Notes under the pieces: generated by a model | Seen by the model: only the letters and a program-made list of their open reading frames with translations | What the model was told of the DNA's origin: nothing | Database searches by the model: none | Position numbers and translations under genes: made by a program | Shown: positions 1-11,132 of the stretch, piece after piece | Position numbering within the stretch: position 1 is the first letter of the stretch | Layout of the letters: each line of letters opens with the position of its first letter | From: Tricholoma matsutake | Lineage: Eukaryota > Basidiomycota > Agaricomycetes > Agaricales > Tricholomataceae | Reading direction: 5' to 3' | Length of the DNA: 64,000 nucleotides | NCBI GenBank assembly: GCA_026075535.2 | Contig: AP026541.1 | Location: 10,230,001 to 10,294,000, forward strand

Positions 1-836
1 AACACACATATATCAGCTTCACAACTCTCATCTAAAACACAGTTCATTACTGCCCCTGATACCAAACCATGGCACTCAAATCCCACATTCAAAGATGATT
101 GACCTCTGAGTCTAATTCCCTATGAACGACCCTCAAAATGCTCAACCATCCAAATGTAAACCACAGCATGATGGGAGGTGATGGAAGGATGCAGTTAACA
201 TGCCAGAGGGTTCCAGTACATCACAGAATCAATCCATATTATTACCATGATGCTGACCACCATCTTCCAGGCCAGTTCAAACTTGACAAAGTGACACACT
301 TCATTGTGGAAATTGTGTGGTGGGGAGTTCCGAGTTTTCAATTTATTGAGACAAGGTATTGTCAATCTGAGCTTGCTGGATGTCTCATCTGATCTATTTG
401 TATGGTGTTTGCCAAAGAAATCTATTTTTATTTTTGTCTGATCAGTTTTCCCAAGCTCCTTTTGTGTCTGCTCTTTTTTTTGGCTTGTTGACAGGGAATC
501 AGTCATGGACCAACCACCCATCCAACATGGTAGTCAAGGCTGGTGCAATATACTTTTTTTTTTGGCTCGTGACTCTTTTATTATGTGTGTCTTTATTTGG
601 GTTGCACCTGCTATTGGAGTGTGGATCTCAGGCTGTTGTGACACAACCTCCTTTTCTTGGTCTCATTGCTTGCTCTCGTTGATTGTCATGACCAATTACA
701 ATCCAGTGGTGTTTTTTTTTTTACCCCAAACTTTTCCTTGTGTGTGTTTAACTTTCAGTAGCTCACAGGGTGAGGAGGTAGCACACATGTTTGTCATGGA
801 ATGAGATGCTCTGAAATGGCAGTCAATCTGTGGGGT
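1..836. other. AT-rich relict sequence without a supported gene
   Basis: No reading frame here has codon structure, introns or a recognisable domain. The stretch is CpG-poor and has T-runs, like the other old sequence in the left half. Its last 8 bases, TGTGGGGT, are the left target-site duplication of the hAT-like element that follows. Confidence 0.5.
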
Positions 837-1313
837 TAGTGCTTGAGGGTCCAGTCCATAAGACTGGAAAAAGACCGGAACCATAACTGAACTTAACCGC
901 AAGAGACCAAACTGTTGGTCTTGGTCGATCCAAAATGGCCTTCAGTCCAGTTAGCAGTTGATACTTATTTAAAAGTCACAAAAACAGATCAAAGACCAGT
1001 CTCAACCAGTCTCAACCGGTCTTTTCGTACCCACAAATAACTATATATTTATCTTCCTAAATACTGAAATTACATATACATATGTAACAATGAGAGGGTG
1101 GATGCCCCAAGAATAAGTGGGGGGGTCTGGGTTTATGTATCTTTAAAGTCATTGTACATGTTTGTCTTAGTTGTACATGTTTGTTTACAGTAAATGAACA
1201 CACATCAATGTGTTTGTTTGTAATTACAAACAATCATGCAACCATCAACTGGTGCCACATCACCACCCTGGTCCACAACCATGACCATGCAAACCAATGA
1301 ACACAAAGCAGGG

Positions 1314-1496
1314 GGCCCAAATGATGCTAGTTCATCATTTGGGCCCCCTAGGGTATGTTTTTATAGTTTATTTCTTCTTTCTTTTGCTAACTACCTGTCT
1401 TTCTTCATTTTTAGGTTTTTGCATCTTGATAACAACACCAGCACAAGACCAGCTGCAAAGTGGGCCCAAACAATGCTTGTTGTCATTTGGGCCTTA
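1314..1496 (+). other. Hairpin plus intron-like block of element A
   Basis: A near-perfect hairpin (arms GGGGGCCCAAATGATG and its complement, 1314-1349) is followed at once by an intron-like stretch at 1353-1414. This has donor GTATGT, internal TGCTAACT, a pyrimidine tract and TTTTTAG, 62 nt in all. The next bases, TTTTGCATCTTGA, match the post-intron bases in element C. A second, weaker GGGCCC hairpin with a following GTATGT lies at about 1466-1507. Splicing is inferred from sequence only. Confidence 0.55.
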
Positions 1497-1869
1497 TGGT
1501 ATGTTTTTTTATATAGTTGATTTATTTCTCTTACTTCTGATAAAGACCTAACAATGGACACACCCACTTATGGAGGACGACACAAGACAATGAGAATGAA
1601 TGATGAACACCAGGGATGATGAACAGTGGGGGCAGCAGTGAGTGGGGACGATGACCAGTGGGGACAACAATGAACACCAGGGATGACAAACAGAAGGCAG
1701 GACAAACACCAGGGATGACAACCAGCAGGGACAACAAACAGCGGGGGCAGCAGTGAGTGGGGATGACAACCAGCAGGGATAACGACAACTAGCACAGATG
1801 ACAACTAGCATGGACAACAACTAGCGCAGATGACAACTAGTGCAGACAATGACAACTGGCATGGATGAC

Positions 1870-2426
1870 TGTTAAGTTCTGAGTTTGAGAGAGGAGATGT
1901 TGGATTTCTGGTTGTACCCGGATGGTAGGAGTTGAAAGGGAAGAGTCAGATGGAAGTGGGATTCCAATGGAAGTCTGAGGCGGGGGTTGGAACAGAAAGG
2001 ACTTGGCTTCAGCTTGTAAGAAGCTGTGCCCTTCTCCTCATCAAGTGTCCTAATTTTAGATAAGGTGAGAGGGGAGGATCAGAGGATCGGAGGATTTCCG
2101 GAGAGGATGAGTAAAAGTTTGAGGAAGACTTAAGGGCATAATTGGAGTTTAAAGAGGATAGGATTAAGTGGGAGACTTGGTTGATTTACAAACTGGCAAT
2201 ACAGAACGAAAGTAGCTAGCTTAAATACTAAGGTCGGAGTTTCCAAGGCTGTGGTAATATGAAAACCGGCTTCCAAGGCAAATCCTGAAACTGTTTCACC
2301 TAATTGGAAATGAGGGAATTTCGCCTCTAGGCAGTGCTGCTACTAGGAGGTGGGCTGTGATGCAAGGCGGCCAGGAAGGGGGGCAGAAAACGATCAGAAA
2401 TCTGGTCAAGAGAATCAGTCTTGACA
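1870..2426. mobile_element. Probable solo LTR inside element A
   Basis: A 557-bp segment starts TGTTAAGTTCTGAG and ends CAGTCTTGACA, so its ends are TG...CA with a short inverted TGTYAAG. It interrupts the tandem GACAACTAG-type repeat of element A. The flanking pentamers ATGAC and ACAAC differ only by transitions, compatible with an eroded 5-bp duplication. No coding sequence is present. An unrelated insertion is possible, because the repeat context makes the duplication less certain. Confidence 0.5.
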
Positions 2427-2544
2427 ACAACAACAACTAGTGTGGGCGACAACAACTAGTGCGGGTGACAACAACTAGTGTGGGCAATGACAACTAGTGC
2501 AGGCAATGACAACTAGTATGGGCAACGACAACTAGTGCAGATGA

Positions 2545-3024
2545 TAAGGCAAGGCAGGGGTAGGGGTATACCCTTGTGTTTTTGGGCTAAGAGGTAAGGG
2601 TAGGGGTTTGGAAGTTCATACCCTTGCATACCCCTGTACCCTTAGTAAGGGTACAGGGGTATACCAGGGGTATGCTTATGTAAAAATATCATTTGATTTT
2701 TTCAGCTACAAAGACTCATATTCAAGATTTTCATCAATTAAATTCAGATTTGGGATTGTCCAACATGATAATGGCTTTCATATGTTAATAAGAGGTATTA
2801 ATATGTGATATTAATAGTAAATATAATAGTTATCAACACTTTTCAAATGAATTTTGCTCTAAATATGTTGATTTTGTGCCAAACCCTTGTACCCTTGACA
2901 AACCCTCCCATACCCTTGGCAACCCTTATATGTTTCCATACCCTTACCCCTAAGGGTAGGGTGTTCAGGGGTAGGGGTAAGGGTATGAGATTTGACACCC
3001 AGGGGTAACCCCTGCCTTGCCCTA
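2545..3024. mobile_element. hAT-type MITE, copy 1 (480 bp)
   Basis: Inverted ends TAAGGCAAGGCAGGGGT and TAGGGCAAGGCAGGGGT flank an AT-rich core bordered by many GGGGTA/TACCCC blocks. An 8-bp duplication GCAGATGA sits immediately outside (2537-2544 and 3025-3032). No coding potential. A near-identical copy lies at 22941-23429 inside Copia-2. Confidence 0.85.
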
Positions 3025-3210
3025 GCAGATGATGACAACTAGCATGGACAACAACAACTAGCAGGGATGACCAGCTAGAAGAGGATGGCAAGCACAAATG
3101 GCGGGCACAAGACACCAACCCCCCACCCTCGCTACAAAAGCGAGATGGTGGGGCTGTGTTTTTTTTCTTTCCTTCTAATCATTTTGTTTTCATTCTCTTA
3201 GCAACACCCC

Positions 3211-3240
3211 ACCACTGTGAGCAACTGCTCACAGGGTGTG
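3211..3240. repeat. GAGCAACTGCTC palindrome in element A
   Basis: The perfect palindrome GTGAGCAACTGCTCAC (3217-3232) lies between CCACC-type and GGGTG-type flanks. It follows a T-rich tract with TTCTAATC and CTCTTAG. The same motif recurs in elements B, C, D and E. Confidence 0.6.
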
Positions 3241-3467
3241 AATATAATTAATTTTATTTAGTAAATAATAGAATTTAGTTAGAATCAAAAAAACAGCAGA
3301 AAGACCAGTTAAAACTGGTCTTTTCAGTCAACCAAACCAAATAGGACCAGTTCTATTCGGTTTGGTTGCATTCTTGGTGAGCTGGGCATCGAGATGGACT
3401 GGTCTCAGTCCATGGTTGACCCCCTCAGAGGTAAAAAAACTGGACTAAACTGGACCCTTAAACACTA

Positions 3468-4589
3468 TGTGGGGTGTGCAGCATGTGGTCACTGGGATCT
3501 GAGCAAGTTGGAGAGAAGGTGATGGACCTGGTGAATACTTAATTGCTGTCAATTTCAGAGGGAACTGTTTTGAGGGGAACACCAACAACACAGGGCATAG
3601 CGTTATATGACACTTGAAATGGAGGATCAATTTGTTTTATGTGCAGGTTTTGTGTGACTGATCTTTGCAGTGTCATGCCAAAATTTCCGCTACTATCACA
3701 TGTAGTGGCATTCAAAATGGTAGAGAGTTTCAAAACCACACTTTTTGAACAATCTCCCCAGCTTTTGCTCTCAGAGTTTTTGCAGAGCACAGGGTACACT
3801 GTATGTGAATCCAAATATGAACTCATTTGAAGGATGGGTGTTGTGGAAGCAAAGAGAGACATTGAATTAACAGATCAAAATGACCACTCTTGACATTATT
3901 CAGTTCTCTAGAAGGTAGAAGTAACTCAAAAATCCTGGGAAGCTCATGGCCCATTGTAGGTATCTAATAGATCATATCCCAAGAATACTAGGGTTTTATA
4001 ACATGTAGGAGGCATTGGGTGGAAGGATGATGCAAAATGTGTGACAAAATGTGACATTTTGAATCATTTGACAGCATTCGACTCTGTGTAAGTTCATCTG
4101 ACTGGTGTTACAAAAAGCTTTGAAACTCCCAGTTTTTGGCACTTGTCAACTCGGCTTCCTTCTACTAGCACTACCACTTGATATTCCCTTTATTTTATGT
4201 TGTATATCAATTAAATATATGTTAGTCAATGTGTACTTAAATTCCAAAGCAGAACTGTATTCTCCTCATAGATTCCAAGGCAGTTTTCAAAAGATTTTGA
4301 AACTCTTGACCCTTGTCAGTATCTACAGAATGGAATGTGGGCATCATTCTGGTGGAGTTAATGGGGCTCACAGTTCTAGAGCAGTTGTTGGTTACTAGGC
4401 AACTTCATGTTGTGCATGGTTCTGTGGGAGGGGGTGATCTGCAGTTCTCTTCCCAAGCTGAACCTTTCTCACCAGCCAATCTTGGCTATTATGCCCAGGA
4501 CCTCCCTCTTCCTGTTGAATTGCAACACAGTGTTCTCTGCATCAAATTTCAGAGATGCCCTGACCTGTGAGTTTTGGTGTGCATTGATA
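3468..4589. other. Decayed unique sequence between element A and the relict protease-like gene
   Basis: Short exon-like stretches with possible donors and acceptors occur, for example around 3590-3790 and 4300-4460. No frame could be tied to a family. It may be the upstream part of the relict gene that becomes recognisable near 4.6-4.9 kb. Confidence 0.35.
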
Positions 4590-4928
4590 CTGCCGCTGGC
4601 CAATGCCATGTCTCTGGCCAATGCTGTGTCTTATTTGCTGACATTGTGTATCCACTGACTCATAATCAATTTACAGTCTGGAAACCTGACTGATGAACCA
4701 TACTACATTGTGGCCCAAAACCAGCTCATACTACTTGCCAATCCAGTAAGTGTCTTCGTCCTCATTTGTGTGGCTATATTAGTTGATCCTGTTGCAGAAC
4801 TTGACAGACAGGGAGTTGTTGAACTGCCATGCTGAAGTGAAGGCCCTGCAAACCTAGCTTGGCACATTGTACAAGGATGCCAGTCATCATCTCTACATGG
4901 CGGAGGTTGAGAAGCTGGAAGAGCAAGA
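4590..4928 (+). pseudogene. Relict gene, segment 1 (N-terminal side of a USP-like family member)
   Basis: Two exon-like pieces are separated by an intron-like gap with GTAAGT and TTGCAG (about 4746-4798). The readable peptide includes NLTDEPYYIVAQNQ, then NLTDRELLNCHAEVKAL, then MAEVEKLEEQD, with a stop in between. Copia-1 begins directly after the last codon. On the other side of Copia-1, at 11133, the frame resumes as TLKTYAFLKERMKHNL, so the element sits in a former coding exon. I infer these pieces belong to one old gene with the C19-like segment near 13.4-13.7 kb. The order and strand agree, but continuity through 11.2-12.0 kb is not demonstrated. Confidence 0.45.
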
Positions 4929-5236
4929 TGTAGAGATCCAACCTAAGTGATACATAGTGAGCTCAGTTAGTGTACAATAGACCAAGGTGCCTAATCTATG
5001 TAGGTAAGTATATATACTATAATACTAACAATGGGGAAATGATAAAGACCAAGACATAAAGGGAGAAAGAGACAAGGGGAGATATGCATCATAAAGTGTA
5101 ATATAAATAGTGCATCAAAGGGGAATATAGATAGTGCATCAAAGGGAAATATAAATAGTGCATCAAAGAGGAATATAAATAGCACATCAAAGGGGAATAT
5201 AAATAGCACATCAAAGGGGGCGCCTACAGTGCGCAC
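4929..5236 (-). repeat. Copia-1 3' LTR, truncated
   Basis: It aligns with the 5' LTR at 9850-10089 from TGTAGAGATCC onward. It contains about five tandem copies of a unit like CATCAAAGGGGAATATAAAT, against fewer in the other LTR. The part corresponding to TTCATGGTGTAGATCTCAACA is absent because pol sequence begins directly at about 5237. Confidence 0.75.
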
Positions 5237-8200
5237 ATATTGTACATGAAGCTCCTGGGATTGGACACCCTCATGAAGGAAATGGAATTTGATGTCGACG
5301 TGCTTGATGTGGGAATGGAGAAGCGGGTCTTCAGATAAATTGATGGCAGTGGTGTTGTCACAAAGGGGGTGTGTGCAGTAGGTGAGTGTCCAATGGCCAT
5401 GAGTAGAGTACCAATCCAAATCCATTCCTTTGCTGATTGAAAAGCGGCAATGTACTCAGCCTCGCAAGATGAGGCTGTGACAGTCTTCTGCTTGCAAGCT
5501 GTCCAGGATACGGCACCCAATCCAAGGGAACACACATATCCTCCAACACTGTGCCTCATATCTAAGCAATTAGCCCAGTTGGAGTCAGTGTACACCAGTA
5601 AAGAGATTGGATTATTGCCCCCCAAATATAGTTTTAGGTCCTGCATTCCCTTCAGGTAACTCACAAGGCAGATGGTGGCATGCCAATGCTCAAAGGAATA
5701 GGAATCAAGGAATTGTGAGAGTTGTTGAACGGTGTATGATATGTCTGGGCATGTGGAGATGGTGAGGTATAGGAGACAGCCTACAAGTGATTGGTACGGT
5801 AGTCCTAGTAGTTTAGTCTGCACATCAGGTGTAAGACTTGACCAGTCAACATGCCACAATTTCTGTCCAGGTTCCATTGGTGCCAACAATGGGTTAGCAT
5901 CAGTCTGACCAAACTGAGAGACGATCTTGTCAATTAGTGCTGTTTGGGACAGAGTGACCATACAGTGTGTAGTATCCCAGGTGATGGCAATGCCAACAAC
6001 AAATCGGGCTGTCCCAAGATCAGATATTGTCCACACCTTTTGCATTTGATCTTTGAAGCACTCATTCTCCTCCTTGCAACTAGTGATGGAAAGGTAATCG
6101 TCCACATGAACAGCTGCTATGATGGTACCTGTGTCAGATTTATGGCAGTAGATGCATGACTCACAAGATAATCTTGTGAATCCCCAGGATACCATCTGGG
6201 CATGCAGCATCTAATTCCAAATATGTCCACTTTGTTTCATACTGTATAACCCTCGCTGCAACTCCCATACCCAATCCTCCTTCCCCAGTTCTTTGAAACC
6301 AGTTGGCTGTTCCATGTATTGAATTTTGTCATCTGGTAGGAAGCCATAGAGGAAAGCCATTTTGACGTCAATCTGTTGGGCATCCCATCCAAGTGATCCA
6401 GCTATGTGTAAGAGAATCCACCAAGATTCCATGCGCACCATAGGTGAGGTGGTTTTTGTATAGTTCTTACCATAGATCTGTTTGAATCCCTTGAATACAA
6501 GCTGTACCTTCCAATGAACAGCTCAACCAGTCTCATCATGTTTAATATGGAAGACCAGATGACCTTTATGAATTTGGTACCTTGTGGTACATCAGTGTGT
6601 GGGATAAGTTTGTATATGGACATATCTTTCAGGGATTGCAATTCCTCCTGGTAGCCTTCTTCCCATCATTTAGCGTCTGCTGAATTCTTGGCATCTTCCC
6701 AAGATTGCAGATCATCCTCAAACTGCAGTGACTCTGGGTCAATATCTGACATCTCCAAAATTAATGCAGAGAGCTGATGTGCCTGATCACCAAGCATGGT
6801 GTCATCAAGTGATTCCTCAACCTGCCAATCATGATCAATTGATGATGTGTCAGGTACGATGACAGTACAGAGGTCATCTAAGAGTTTTCTCTGTTCCACG
6901 CAAGTTGCCTTGACCCATTCTGCTGACTCTTTGGATTCCTGTATGGCTTTTCCGAGCCTAGTCACCGCCAGCCCCCCACCAGAATGCTTATCAGTGGGTA
7001 CTGGTATTCTGGATGATTGACATGTGACTGGTACTGGCGAAGTAGGTATCAGTACTGAAGTAGGTGGGTCAGGAATAGAATCCTGGGTAGGTACGTCGGT
7101 GGTGATGAAGTCATCATCAACATCATCAATGATATGCATACGGTCATGGATCAGTGGGCCTTCGACTGGCTCTGCAGGATACAGATCCAATGGAGGTCAT
7201 GATGGAATAGGCATATGACCATCATGGGTTTTGACAAACTTGACATGATATGAGCTATAAACTTTCCACATCTCTCAGTGATAGCACTGATACACTTTTG
7301 ATTTCAGCTCATATCTAATGAGAACGCACTCTATAGATCATTCATAGATCTTGGGGTTATGTCAATTCTGAATAAAGACATATGCCTTGCATCCAATTTC
7401 CCTCATATAGGAGTAGTCAGGTTTGTGTTCATGCCATTTCTCCCAAGGTGTGATACCGTTGAGTGAGCGGGTCATAGATTTTGCATGTAGATGAGCTGCC
7501 ATCAGGTATAACTCATCTCAGAGGTAAGCGGGTAAGTTTGCATAGAGATGCATAGTGCATGCCTTCCCCATCAGCATTCTGTGCATGTGTTTGATGTGTC
7601 CAATGTGGGCAGAAGTATATGGCGCAGTAAATTTATGATCTGTCCCGCACAACTGGAGCCAAGCCTCCATTTCATGGGTTTTGAGTTCACCATTATCAGT
7701 GATATACGTGCCTACTTGAAGGTCCATCTCTTTTTCCCTGGCAAGTTCCCAAGCTTTGAGTTCTTGAAAAGTTTTGCCTTTATGTTTAAGGGGAATAGAC
7801 CATGAGTGTGACGTGCAATCATCGACTATATTCATGACATACAGATTCCCAACTTGTGACTTTACAGCATTTGGTCCAGATAAGTCTACCCAGACCTTCT
7901 CCAATTTATGTGTAGCTCTATGCCCCTCCCCCTCTGCGTGCTTCTTGGGAACAGGTGTTTGAGTCTGTTTTCCAAGTATGCAAGAGTTGCATTTAGGGGG
8001 TTTGAATGAGGATTGCATGGGCACACCTGTGATGGACCCATTCCTGGCCATGTCCTGCAATGCTTGATAATTCGCATGCCCAAGACAATGGTGCCAAGTT
8101 ATGATGTTGGGGGTATTGTGAACAGTGAGTGCATGATCCATGGTTGTGGACTGCAATGTCAGAGCATATAAGTGTTTATTCTGGAGGAGATTACCCCTTG

Positions 8201-8786
8201 CTATGCAGGCACTGGTAGACTTATTGGTGATCCAACAAGATGAGTCATTGAAATGAGCTATGGCTTTGGAATCCCTTGCAAGCAAACTGATGGAAATCAA
8301 GTGTACTGCTGCATTTGGGACATAGAGTGCATCATGTAAGATAATTGATGTGCCTCGAGCGATCCAAAGTTTGATATCACCCATGCCAATAGCCGCAATG
8401 GACAATCCCCCCACACCTTTAACTCTGCGTGAGGCAATAGGGCAAAGGCTGACAAAATCTGCATGATCAGGGGTAAGGTGAATAGTGGTGCCAGTGTCGA
8501 CATAAAATGGACAGTCAGTAAATGAGACAGTGGTACACTGAGTTTGGTTGAGGGGAGTGACTGTGAGCACCTCCTCATTAGTTGGTATGGAATTCTGGAC
8601 CCAGTCAACCAAAGTAGAGAACTCCTCCTCAGTCACAAGCCACCCCTCATATTCTACCTCCTCTACTGTAGTGTGGGGAAGTGGATCACTAGCAAGGCCC
8701 ACAAACTTGGTAGGAGCTGCCTGGGCGGTGGACAGGATGCTGGAGTCAAGCATGACTGTATAAGTGTGGCCAGCACTATCCTTCAT
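5237..8786 (-). pseudogene. Copia-1 pol remnant (protease, integrase, RT, RNase H)
   Basis: From the 5' side (8786) it reads an aspartic protease with YVDTGTTIHLTP. Next come an integrase zinc region (HHCLGH and CNSCILGKQ) and catalytic-core traces (VWVDLSGP, ITDNGE). After an acidic linker comes the reverse transcriptase (QQIDVKMAFLYG, then AAVHVDDYL with the DD pair), then RNase H (VYTDSNWANC, SSCEAEYIA). The usual copia C-terminal ADIFTK region is deleted. Disabling stops are mainly TGA, with one TAG near 6211, plus frameshifts near 6.45, 6.6 and 5.35 kb. Copia-2 encodes the same protein, and comparing the two shows W-to-stop and R-to-stop changes. Confidence 0.85.
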
Positions 8787-9650
8787 GGTAATGGGAATCT
8801 TGGCTGTTCATATGCCAACTTCCTCGCTGCTTTCGACTCCTCAATAGTGTTGCCCTCCATGCCCCCCCCTTTCAAGACACAGTATGGGACGATATGACCA
8901 GGGTGCTTGCAGCTACTACAAATCACTGTGGAAGTCAACCTGGGGGGTTTATAGCTGACAGCAAGGGCGAGGGAATGGGTGTTATGAATATGGTGATCGT
9001 TCTCTTGAAGGGATTGCCCATTCTCCAGGAAGAGGCAAATATCCTTCAAGGTGTAAGGCACAGAAACCGTCGACACCGCTATATCATGGGAGATAATGGA
9101 ATGCGCATGAGGGAAATTTGTACTGAGGGAGTCAAGGAGTGCAATGCAGCATAGGAGATCAGGAGTGATACTCCCCATGGCAAACACCCATTCAATGAGC
9201 ATACAAATCTTTTCTGCTGTTTTGGGTAAGGGTGTGTTAGTTGTGCATTGTATGGAGAGTGCCTTCTGTAATAAAGCAACTTGCCTGACCAGCCCTTCCT
9301 TCTGGTGACGGGCTCGAAAAGCCTCCCAGTTCTCCTGTGCAGTCTTTGAAGAATCCAGGAAGGGGCATTCAGAAGACACCACTCTGGATGCGATGATGGT
9401 GTAGGCGAGGTGAGAATTAGCTCTCCAGTTAGAGTGAGCTTGAGGTTCCGCAGATGTTGGTTGTGGTAAGTCACCAGTAACATAGTTGAACAGCCCATTA
9501 AGGAATAGGGTGACAGTAACATCCTTGCACCATTCTTTGTAGTTGGACTGGAGTTTGTCAAGCTTTACCCCAGTATAGTGTGGAGAGTCAGATGAGGGAA
9601 ATAGATGGGGGGTTTGATTCAGGAGGGTTTGGATCTGAGGATTCAGGCAT
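8783..9650 (-). pseudogene. Copia-1 gag remnant
   Basis: The start ATG at 9650 opens MPESSDPNPPESNPPS. An in-frame TGA follows after about 20 codons, where Copia-2 has TGG (Trp). The rest stays open through a copia-type Gag core to a CCHC zinc knuckle, CSSCKHPGHIVPYC. It then overlaps the frame that begins the protease domain. In Copia-2 the knuckle and protease share one frame, so the break here is probably a frameshift. Confidence 0.75.
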
Positions 9651-9838
9651 AGTAGCAGCTCTCAAGGTAAACAGAGTTCGACAAGAGGAGAAAAGTAAGT
9701 GCACGAGGCAACAAAGAGATGGAAATGCACCGGTAAACCAGAACATGTTGAGATAAGATAAGATCAACAAAAATTGATTGAGCATGATCGTTAATTTGCT
9801 AGGAAAGATTTCTATTGTCACTTAAAGGTGACAAGAGT

Positions 9839-9849
9839 GGCCCATAACC
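9839..9849 (-). promoter_or_regulatory. Copia-1 primer-binding site, half-tRNA type
   Basis: Read on the minus strand, GGTTATGGGCC directly abuts the 5' LTR. It is complementary to the anticodon arm of initiator methionine tRNA (GGCCCATAACC) rather than its 3' end. That is the priming known for Drosophila copia. Copia-2 has the same 11 bases in the same place (36671-36681). Confidence 0.75.
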
Positions 9850-11132
9850 TGTAGAGATCCAACCTAAGCAATACACAGTGAGCTCAGTTAGTGTACAATA
9901 GACTAAGGTGCCTAATCTATGTAGGTAAGTATATATGCTATAATACTAACAATGGGGAAATGATAAAGACCAAGACATAAGGGGAGAAAGAGACAAGGGG
10001 AGATATGCATAAAGTGTAATATAAATAGTGCATCAAAGGGGAATATAAATAGCGCATCAAAGGGGGTGCCTATGGTGTGTATTCATGGTGATAGGTCCAC
10101 CTTGTTGTTCAAGCTCGGAGAACACATCTATGATCATTGTCAAAGCTCTATGAGTCTCTACAGACCTCTACAAAGCTCTATGAACCCATACGAACCCCTC
10201 CGAAGCTCTACAAACCTCTACAAACCTCTACAAAGTCATGAAAATGCTTCAAAATTCTTCACAACACTTCAAAATTCTTTGTATGCCTTTGGCCGCTGTA
10301 ATACAATTCCCCCAACCTTTGGACACACATTCCACACTTGCTACACATTGCCACATTGCATTCTGAGCACACCAGACATGAGGAGACAAGACATTTCGCT
10401 TTTTAGGACACATTGCAGTGTTTTTGACATTTCATGATATATTGGAACAATAGGACAAGTACCTTTGATATATTATGCTTCTACACATTTCCCCTCACAT
10501 AATTTCTCATTGATTTTGTGATTTGGATGCTTCTTTATTGTCTTATTCCTTGCCTCTTGGGAGCCTCATGGCCTTATTTCCTTTTTAGTACTATTTCCCC
10601 AAAACTTATATAGTCTTGTACTACTATACAACAAAGAAGAGAAGATGTTGTCACATCAGTCCCTCGTATATTGTATTAGTCTGACTCAGGAGTTTCCCTC
10701 TTGAGTTCCAGCACCTCATCTTAGCTTTCAAGTTCTGCGAATTGTCACGAACTTCTTCAAAATTTGTTGTACTGTCTCTAAACTCTCTCCTATCATCTCA
10801 ATCATCTCTTGTCACCTTTGACTCCCATCGCCATTTTGTACTATCCACACCCTATTCTTGTCACTATCCTCGAAAATCTTCGAAACAACTTTGCACATCC
10901 TCAAAATTCTTTGGACTTCTTTGCACACACTCGAAATTCTTCAAACTTCTTCGCAAGCTTTCACAGTACTTCATACAGCATCACATCACATTGCATTCAT
11001 GCTCATTGCTGATGGCAATATTTAGTACCACCTCGCACCCTTCCTCTGACTCGTGTTATATCATTTGAAACCATTTTATAGGTTTTGTTTGGGTTTCCAG
11101 GTCGAGTATCATCAACGGTGTAGATCTCAACA
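9850..11132 (-). repeat. Copia-1 5' LTR, split by an inserted repeat
   Basis: LTR sequence runs 9850-10088, is interrupted by the repeat at 10089-11114, and resumes at 11115-11132. It ends in GGTGTAGATCTCAACA, identical to the end of the Copia-2 LTRs. This split explains why the true TSD (CAAGA) lies at 11133-11137. Confidence 0.8.
10089..11114 (-). mobile_element. Solo-LTR-like repeat, copy 1, inside the Copia-1 LTR
   Basis: The ends read TGATAGGTCCACC and GTATCATCA on the plus strand. An inverted relative at 12446-13393 shares both ends and interior blocks, for example ATATTTAGTACCACCT and the TTTATTGT...CTTGCCTC stretch. Flanks ATGG and ACGG differ by one transition and fit a 4- or 5-bp duplication. 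TG...CA ends and no coding sequence suggest a solo LTR. A matching internal region is not in the window. Short peptide frames inside are runs of CTTCAAAATTCTT-like sequence, not genes. Confidence 0.6.

Larger units (their letters stand above)
837..3467 (+). mobile_element. Non-autonomous hAT-like element A, with two nested insertions
   Basis: The ends are inverted copies beginning TAGTGCTTGAGGGTCC (left) and TAGTGTTTAAGGGTCC (right, reverse complement). They fit the hAT pattern YAGNG. The flanks carry a perfect 8-bp duplication TGTGGGGT (829-836 and 3468-3475), the hAT hallmark. No transposase frame is present. Inside are a solo-LTR-like insertion (1870-2426) and a hAT MITE (2545-3024). Removing both with their duplications leaves about 1.58 kb, matching element C at 31819-33411 (1593 bp). 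The two align at both ends and through the intron-like block. Other contents are CCAGTT-type subterminal inverted repeats, two GGGCCC hairpins, a degenerate tandem repeat rich in GGGGACAACAA-like units (about 1610-1865 and 2425-2545), and a GAGCAACTGCTC palindrome near 3220. Confidence 0.85.
4929..11132 (-). mobile_element. Copia-1: degenerate Ty1/copia retrotransposon
   Basis: LTR-like ends share TGTAGAGATCCAACC and the following bases. A perfect 5-bp duplication CAAGA flanks the whole element (4924-4928 and 11133-11137). The right LTR is interrupted by a 1.0-kb repeat, so its true terminus (TCTCAACA) lies at 11132. Gag, protease, integrase, RT and RNase H remnants follow in copia order on the minus strand. 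The coding region holds many disabling changes, mostly TGA. The 3' end of pol and the start of the 3' LTR are missing, which points to an internal deletion near 5.24 kb. It cannot be autonomous. Confidence 0.9.

Noticed and set aside
1531..1820. Overlapping minus-strand frames rich in Cys/Leu/Val
   Set aside because: Same cause: degenerate tandem repeat in element A.
10066..11068. Plus-strand frames of about 100-120 codons
   Set aside because: They lie inside the solo-LTR-like repeat and consist of Ser/Leu/Phe runs from CTTCAAAATTCTT-like sequence, not shared in frame by the inverted copy.
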